26,680 nt of DNA from Chloroflexota bacterium (GTDB lineage Bacteria > Chloroflexota > Anaerolineae > Anaerolineales > Anaerolineaceae): contig JAEYTI010000126.1 of the NCBI GenBank assembly GCA_023434145.1, forward strand, positions 1 through 26,680, given 5' to 3'. The notes beneath the pieces were generated by a model that worked only from the letters and a program-made list of their open reading frames with translations, made no database searches and was not told the DNA's origin. Position numbers and translations under genes: made by a program. Positions 23,360-26,680 of this stretch are shown piece after piece. How positions within the stretch are numbered: the first letter of the stretch is position 1; the number at the start of each line of letters is the position of its first letter.

Positions 23360-24456
23360 GTCAATTTTCAACAAGCGGTTCCCGGAAGCCAGCGGGCAAC
23401 AAGAACGAGCCCGGCGCGTGGCTTTCCGGAGTGATGTGGTTCATTACCATTCTGATGCTCGTGCTCCTGATGTGGGTTGTCACCCAGAGGGTTGGCACGG
23501 TCATGTCGTTTTCAACAGAGGGCGGTATTGTAGAAGAGATCCTCTCGAACGAGCCTGAGGTGAGCGTCGTTGTGCCAGAGTTTGTGCCCGTGAATGCCGT
23601 GCAGCCAGCATCGGTTACCCGGCTGGCCGACGTGCACACCGTCATCCCCGAACGCAAGCGTGATACGATCACCAAATATGAAGTGGAGGCCGGGGATTCG
23701 GTCTTCAGTATCGCCAAGCAGTTCGACATCAAGCCCGAGACCGTCCTGTGGGCCAACGAAGACATCTTGCAAGATAACCCGAACGAGCTTTCGATTGGAC
23801 AGAACCTCCGCATCCCAGCAGAGGATGGCGTGATCTATAAGTGGAAATCCACTGACACAATCGAAGGGGTTGCTCGCAAGTTCAAAGCAGAGCCTGATGC
23901 CATCCTCACCTGGCCAGATAACAACCTCGATATGGCGGATCCGCGGATCCCCAGCGGAACAATGGTGATGATCCCGGGCGGCTCACGCGAGCTGCGCACC
24001 TGGGTGGTGCCAACCTTCTGGCGCGCCAATTCTGGGGCGAACAAAACCATCAACGAAGGCTGTGATACCAGCGGCGGCTCGGCTTACGGCTCGGGTACGT
24101 TTGTCTGGCCGGCCAGCAACCGCAGTGTCTCGGGCAACGACTTCTGGTCGGGGCACCTGGGAATCGATATTGCGGCTGGAACAGGCGCGCCGATCTACGC
24201 GTCTGACTCAGGCGTGGTCGTGTACTCTGGCCCGATCAGCGGTGGCTACGGGTTGATGGTCATGATCGACCATGGCAACGGCTTCCACACGCTCTACGCG
24301 CACAACAGCCAGCTCGTTGCGCGCTGCGGGCAGAATGTCGGGCAGGGGCAGACGATCGCCTATGCCGGCAGCACCGGTAATTCCACCGGCCCGCATTTGC
24401 ACTTTGAGATCCGCTACATGGGCGCGTTCGTCAATCCGTGGGATTACCTGCAATAA
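23356..24456 (+). CDS. LysM/M23 peptidoglycan peptidase, membrane anchored
   Basis: This 366-aa protein has an N-terminal cytoplasmic stretch of 23 residues, one TM helix (about 24-43), two LysM-like modules (about 108-153 and 161-207) and a C-terminal LytM-type M23 domain. The zinc and catalytic residues look intact: His267 and Asp271 (GHLGID), His316 (LYAH), His347 and His349 (GPHLHFE). It should cut peptide cross-links in the wall or activate amidases. The start is set at GTG 23356, which overlaps the rho stop and follows ggagg at 4 bases, rather than at an ATG inside rho (23206) where the upstream extension looks out of frame with known domains. Cys236 and Cys324 could form a disulfide. 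A good terminator follows. Confidence 0.9.
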   Translation: MSQFSTSGSRKPAGNKNEPGAWLSGVMWFITILMLVLLMWVVTQRVGTVMSFSTEGGIVEEILSNEPEVSVVVPEFVPVNAVQPASVTRLADVHTVIPERKRDTITKYEVEAGDSVFSIAKQFDIKPETVLWANEDILQDNPNELSIGQNLRIPAEDGVIYKWKSTDTIEGVARKFKAEPDAILTWPDNNLDMADPRIPSGTMVMIPGGSRELRTWVVPTFWRANSGANKTINEGCDTSGGSAYGSGTFVWPASNRSVSGNDFWSGHLGIDIAAGTGAPIYASDSGVVVYSGPISGGYGLMVMIDHGNGFHTLYAHNSQLVARCGQNVGQGQTIAYAGSTGNSTGPHLHFEIRYMGAFVNPWDYLQ

Positions 24457-24508
24457 CCGGCGAAATCGTTTCGATCCGTAACCTGATTAGATAAGTATTG
24501 ATAAAGAT

Positions 24509-24564
24509 AGACCTCCCGGCGGAAGTTGGCGTTTCGACAACAACTGCACCAGGAGGTCTTTTTT
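24509..24564 (+). terminator. Intrinsic terminator of rho-M23 operon
   Basis: Arms agacctcc (24509-24516) and ggaggtct (24552-24559), an inner gttg/caac stem, then six U residues (24559-24564) form a clear rho-independent terminator. Confidence 0.9.
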
Positions 24565-24662
24565 ATGATTCCATACAAAATGCAAAGAGAATGTGAATCT
24601 CACGCTCGAAAAGCAGTATCATAAGATCAAATGTAGGTATTCACACATTTCCGAGGTATACA

Positions 24663-25379
24663 ATGACTACAAATACCGCCGGGCAAAAAGTCGTTCAGAG
24701 GATATCCCGTTTCTGGATCCGTTTGATCTTCGTCTATCTCTTCATACCGCTGATTCTATTCGCCAGCGCCTGGGATCTCCGCTGGTGGCAGGCATGGGTC
24801 TTTTCAATGATTATCTTTGCGGCTGGTATCGCCAGCCGTGTATGGGCAGAACAACAGCATCCAGGTTTGCTAGCAGAACGAGCAAACTTCGGCAAGGCTC
24901 AAGACATAAAGCCATGGGATAAACTCCTTGCCCCGCTGATGGCGATAAGCATATCATTCCCTTTGGTCATTGTTGCAGGGCTTGACCACCGCTTTGGCTG
25001 GTCGCCTGTCTTCCCGCTTTGGCTAAACATCTCCGGCTTTATTTTAATCGCGGCTGGATACGTCTTTGCGAGCTGGGCTTTGGTAGAGAACCGCTTTTTC
25101 TCCGGCGCCGTGCGAATTCAGACGGATCGAGGACATGTTGTATGTGACAGTGGCCCATACCGGATCGTGCGGCATCCTGGCTATATAGGAAATATCCTGC
25201 CGCTGCCCGGCATTGCACTGGCCTTAAGCTCGGTATGGGCTCTCATTCCGGCTGCCGTGGCACTGATCATTATTATTGTCAGAACAGCGCTGGAAGACCA
25301 GACACTAATGGAAGAACTGCCGGGCTATCGCGCCTATGCACAGCGTGTGCGCTATCGGTTGATTCCTGGAATTTACTGA
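24663..25379 (+). CDS. Isoprenylcysteine carboxyl methyltransferase-like membrane protein
   Basis: This 238-aa protein has about five hydrophobic segments and the ICMT/PEMT-like motif set at the C-terminus: GPYRIVRHPGYIGN (RHPGY at 170-174), then EDQTLMEELPGYRAYAQRVRYRLIP. Bacterial relatives methylate small molecules or lipids using S-adenosylmethionine, and many have no assigned substrate. The ATG is preceded by gaggt at about 6 bases. It follows the terminator of the rho operon and so is monocistronic, ahead of a convergent lipoprotein gene. An overlapping frame at 24593-24922 was dismissed. Family call is good; the substrate is unknown. Confidence 0.85.
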   Translation: MTTNTAGQKVVQRISRFWIRLIFVYLFIPLILFASAWDLRWWQAWVFSMIIFAAGIASRVWAEQQHPGLLAERANFGKAQDIKPWDKLLAPLMAISISFPLVIVAGLDHRFGWSPVFPLWLNISGFILIAAGYVFASWALVENRFFSGAVRIQTDRGHVVCDSGPYRIVRHPGYIGNILPLPGIALALSSVWALIPAAVALIIIIVRTALEDQTLMEELPGYRAYAQRVRYRLIPGIY

Positions 25380-25453
25380 TCTCTCTACTTCCAGGGTCTC
25401 AATCTCGCCGAGCTTGGCACGCATCTCCTCAAGCTACGGATTATTAAAATAGT

Positions 25454-25483
25454 GAGCAGGGCCTAAACGATACGGCCCTGCTC
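25454..25483 (-). terminator. Terminator of the Thr-rich lipoprotein gene
   Basis: gagcagggcc (25454-25463) and ggccctgctc (25474-25483) form a perfect 10-bp stem with a 10-base loop. On the minus strand the following bases are actattttaataa, a moderate U-rich tail. It lies in the gap between convergent genes. Confidence 0.7.
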
Positions 25484-25500
25484 TACCGTTCGTGTGATGT

Positions 25501-26529
25501 TTACGGCTGGGGATTTACCCAGTACGACATCTCTTCGACGCGGATGGTGTAGTCTTTGGTGTTATCCATACCGACGATCACGCCAAAGTAGCCGCGGCTG
25601 TAGGTGCTGTCCTGTACTTCGGTCAGCAGCACACCGTTGACGTACAAGATCAGGCGGCTGCCGGAGGTAAACATACCCAGGCGGTTGACCTGGTTGGAGC
25701 CGGTGGCAATAGACGAGCTCTGCGTCCAGTTCACCAGCCAGCGCATCTCGCCATCGGCGTCCGCTTTGGCGTTCCAACGGCGCAGCGAATAGCGCCCGTC
25801 GCAGGTGACAGTGAACAGGTAGCCCTGGTCAGGTTCGCGGATGACCGGCACGCGGGTGATGATGCCATAGTGATCCGAGCCGGAGCAGGTGCCGCTGTTG
25901 AAGGTGGCTTCCAGATAGAGATTGGTGAAATCCGTTCCGGTCGGGTTCGCCATACGCCAGCCATCTAATTCATCCAGCGCAGTGACTTGCATCGCCCCGC
26001 CGCTGAACGTTGCGCTCGAGTACTTATCCGAGCCGGTCGGCCAGACCCAGGTGGAGGCGTTATCCATTGGGTCGGTAGAGGTCGGAGCGCCCAGGCGCGT
26101 GCGCGGGTCGTTTGCGGGCGCAGTGAAAGCCGGAGAAGGCGGCTGGGTGGCGGTGGCCTGCGGAGCGGTGGTTGCGGCAGCAGTTGGCGCGAGCGTGGCG
26201 GTGGCCTCCGCGGCAGGGGCATCTGTGGCGGTTGCCGGCTCAGGCGTTTCGGTTGCCGCCTCTGGCGCGTCGGTCGGAACTGCTTGTGTAGCTGTCTCTA
26301 CCACCGGGAGGGTTGGCAGCGGCACAGTTGGGGTCGCCGCGTCGGGCTGGCCCGTGCTGGTGGGAAGCTGCGTCAGCATCATGCTGAGCTGCGTTTGCAC
26401 CTGCTCGGGTGAAAGGGTGGGCGTTCCGGCAGCCGCGGTAGGCTGTGGACCGGGGTTCGGGTTCAGAACCCCGCAGCCTGCCAGAGCAAAGACGATGAGC
26501 AGGCTTAATAATGGAAGGGTTTTTCTCAT
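25501..26529 (-). CDS. Thr/Ala/Pro-rich lipoprotein with C-terminal beta-sandwich-like domain
   Basis: An ORF begins at 26595, but the start is set at Met23 (26529). There gaggag lies about 8 bases before the ATG, and a signal peptide with lipobox LAGC (Cys19) begins. The 342-aa protein then has a long low-complexity Thr/Ala/Pro linker (about 20-145), a stalk style common in Chloroflexota surface proteins. The C-terminal approximately 190 residues (TWVWPTGSDKYSSATFSGG onward) contain motifs typical of concanavalin/LamG-like folds such as LYLEATFNSG, GYLFTVTCDGRYSLRRW, LILYVNGVLLTEVQDSTY and YFGVIVG. This suggests a sugar- or ligand-binding surface domain, not a catalytic one; the ligand is unknown. 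The gene is monocistronic and convergent with the methyltransferase-like gene. Confidence 0.8.
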   Translation of the reverse strand: MRKTLPLLSLLIVFALAGCGVLNPNPGPQPTAAAGTPTLSPEQVQTQLSMMLTQLPTSTGQPDAATPTVPLPTLPVVETATQAVPTDAPEAATETPEPATATDAPAAEATATLAPTAAATTAPQATATQPPSPAFTAPANDPRTRLGAPTSTDPMDNASTWVWPTGSDKYSSATFSGGAMQVTALDELDGWRMANPTGTDFTNLYLEATFNSGTCSGSDHYGIITRVPVIREPDQGYLFTVTCDGRYSLRRWNAKADADGEMRWLVNWTQSSSIATGSNQVNRLGMFTSGSRLILYVNGVLLTEVQDSTYSRGYFGVIVGMDNTKDYTIRVEEMSYWVNPQP

Positions 26530-26680
26530 AACAATCTCCTCACGGATCGAATCAACAATTGTATGAAACAGTACAATTTCTGTGCCTCGCTTCATCTACT
26601 AAACGCACAGGACTCGGAAAAGTTCCCGGTAGATCTTCCTCGGGGATGTTCCGTTTGTTGTGGTTAGGGCAGGGGAACGA

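Noticed and set aside
24593..24922. 109-aa frame overlapping the ICMT-like gene
   Set aside because: The frame at 24663-25379 has family motifs and a good Shine-Dalgarno; this one is a shadow in another frame.

Overview
The window reads as chromosomal DNA of a moderately high-G+C bacterium, most likely a Chloroflexota member of the Anaerolineae type. This is inferred from gene style: lipoproteins and membrane proteins with long Pro/Thr- or Ala/Thr-rich linkers, LysM plus M23 envelope proteins, a kinase-like protein next to a TPR/TM/SH3-like protein, a Rho without a long N-terminal insert, and a Grx-TrxR fusion. No 16S rRNA or other decisive marker is present. There is no phage, CRISPR array or intact transposase gene. 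One small non-autonomous mobile element is visible.

Layout. 1-2857 (minus): a LysM/M23A-type lipoprotein, then a DUF1206 membrane protein. 3115-7979 (plus): a 1008-aa protein with two atypical kinase folds, then a 588-aa TPR/coiled-coil/TM/SH3-like protein; these look like a two-gene signalling module. 8174-11810 (plus): a CcdA-like membrane thiol transporter, a glutaredoxin-thioredoxin reductase fusion and an MFS transporter. 11860-12950 (minus): an AraC-type regulator with a GyrI-like effector domain, and tRNA-Val(CAC). 13044-16565 (minus): pstS-pstC-pstA-pstB for high-affinity phosphate uptake, with a Pho-box-like promoter. 16566-17055: a 490-base gap holding that promoter, a 172-bp MITE with a target-site duplication, the gyrA promoter and a leader hairpin. 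17056-19698 (plus): gyrA. 19765-21788 (minus): an alkaline-phosphatase-superfamily phosphodiesterase translationally coupled to a NUDIX hydrolase. 22085-24456 (plus): rho coupled to an M23 LysM peptidase. 24663-25379 (plus): an isoprenylcysteine-methyltransferase-like membrane protein. 25501-26529 (minus): a Thr/Ala/Pro-rich lipoprotein.

How genes work together. CcdA and Grx-TrxR together suggest NADPH-derived reductant being passed across the membrane. The Pst operon imports phosphate, and its promoter has 11-bp-spaced TTAAC repeats as expected for a PhoB/PhoP regulator. The kinase-like and TPR/SH3 proteins suggest cytoplasmic signalling linked to an extracytoplasmic sensor.

The most distinctive non-coding trait is that many intergenic gaps carry a long, perfect or nearly perfect palindrome of unrelated sequence. 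Many lack a U-tract and several start at or overlap the stop codon. Two genes (pstS and the LysM/M23A lipoprotein) have good -10 boxes so close to their ATGs that leaderless transcripts are plausible.
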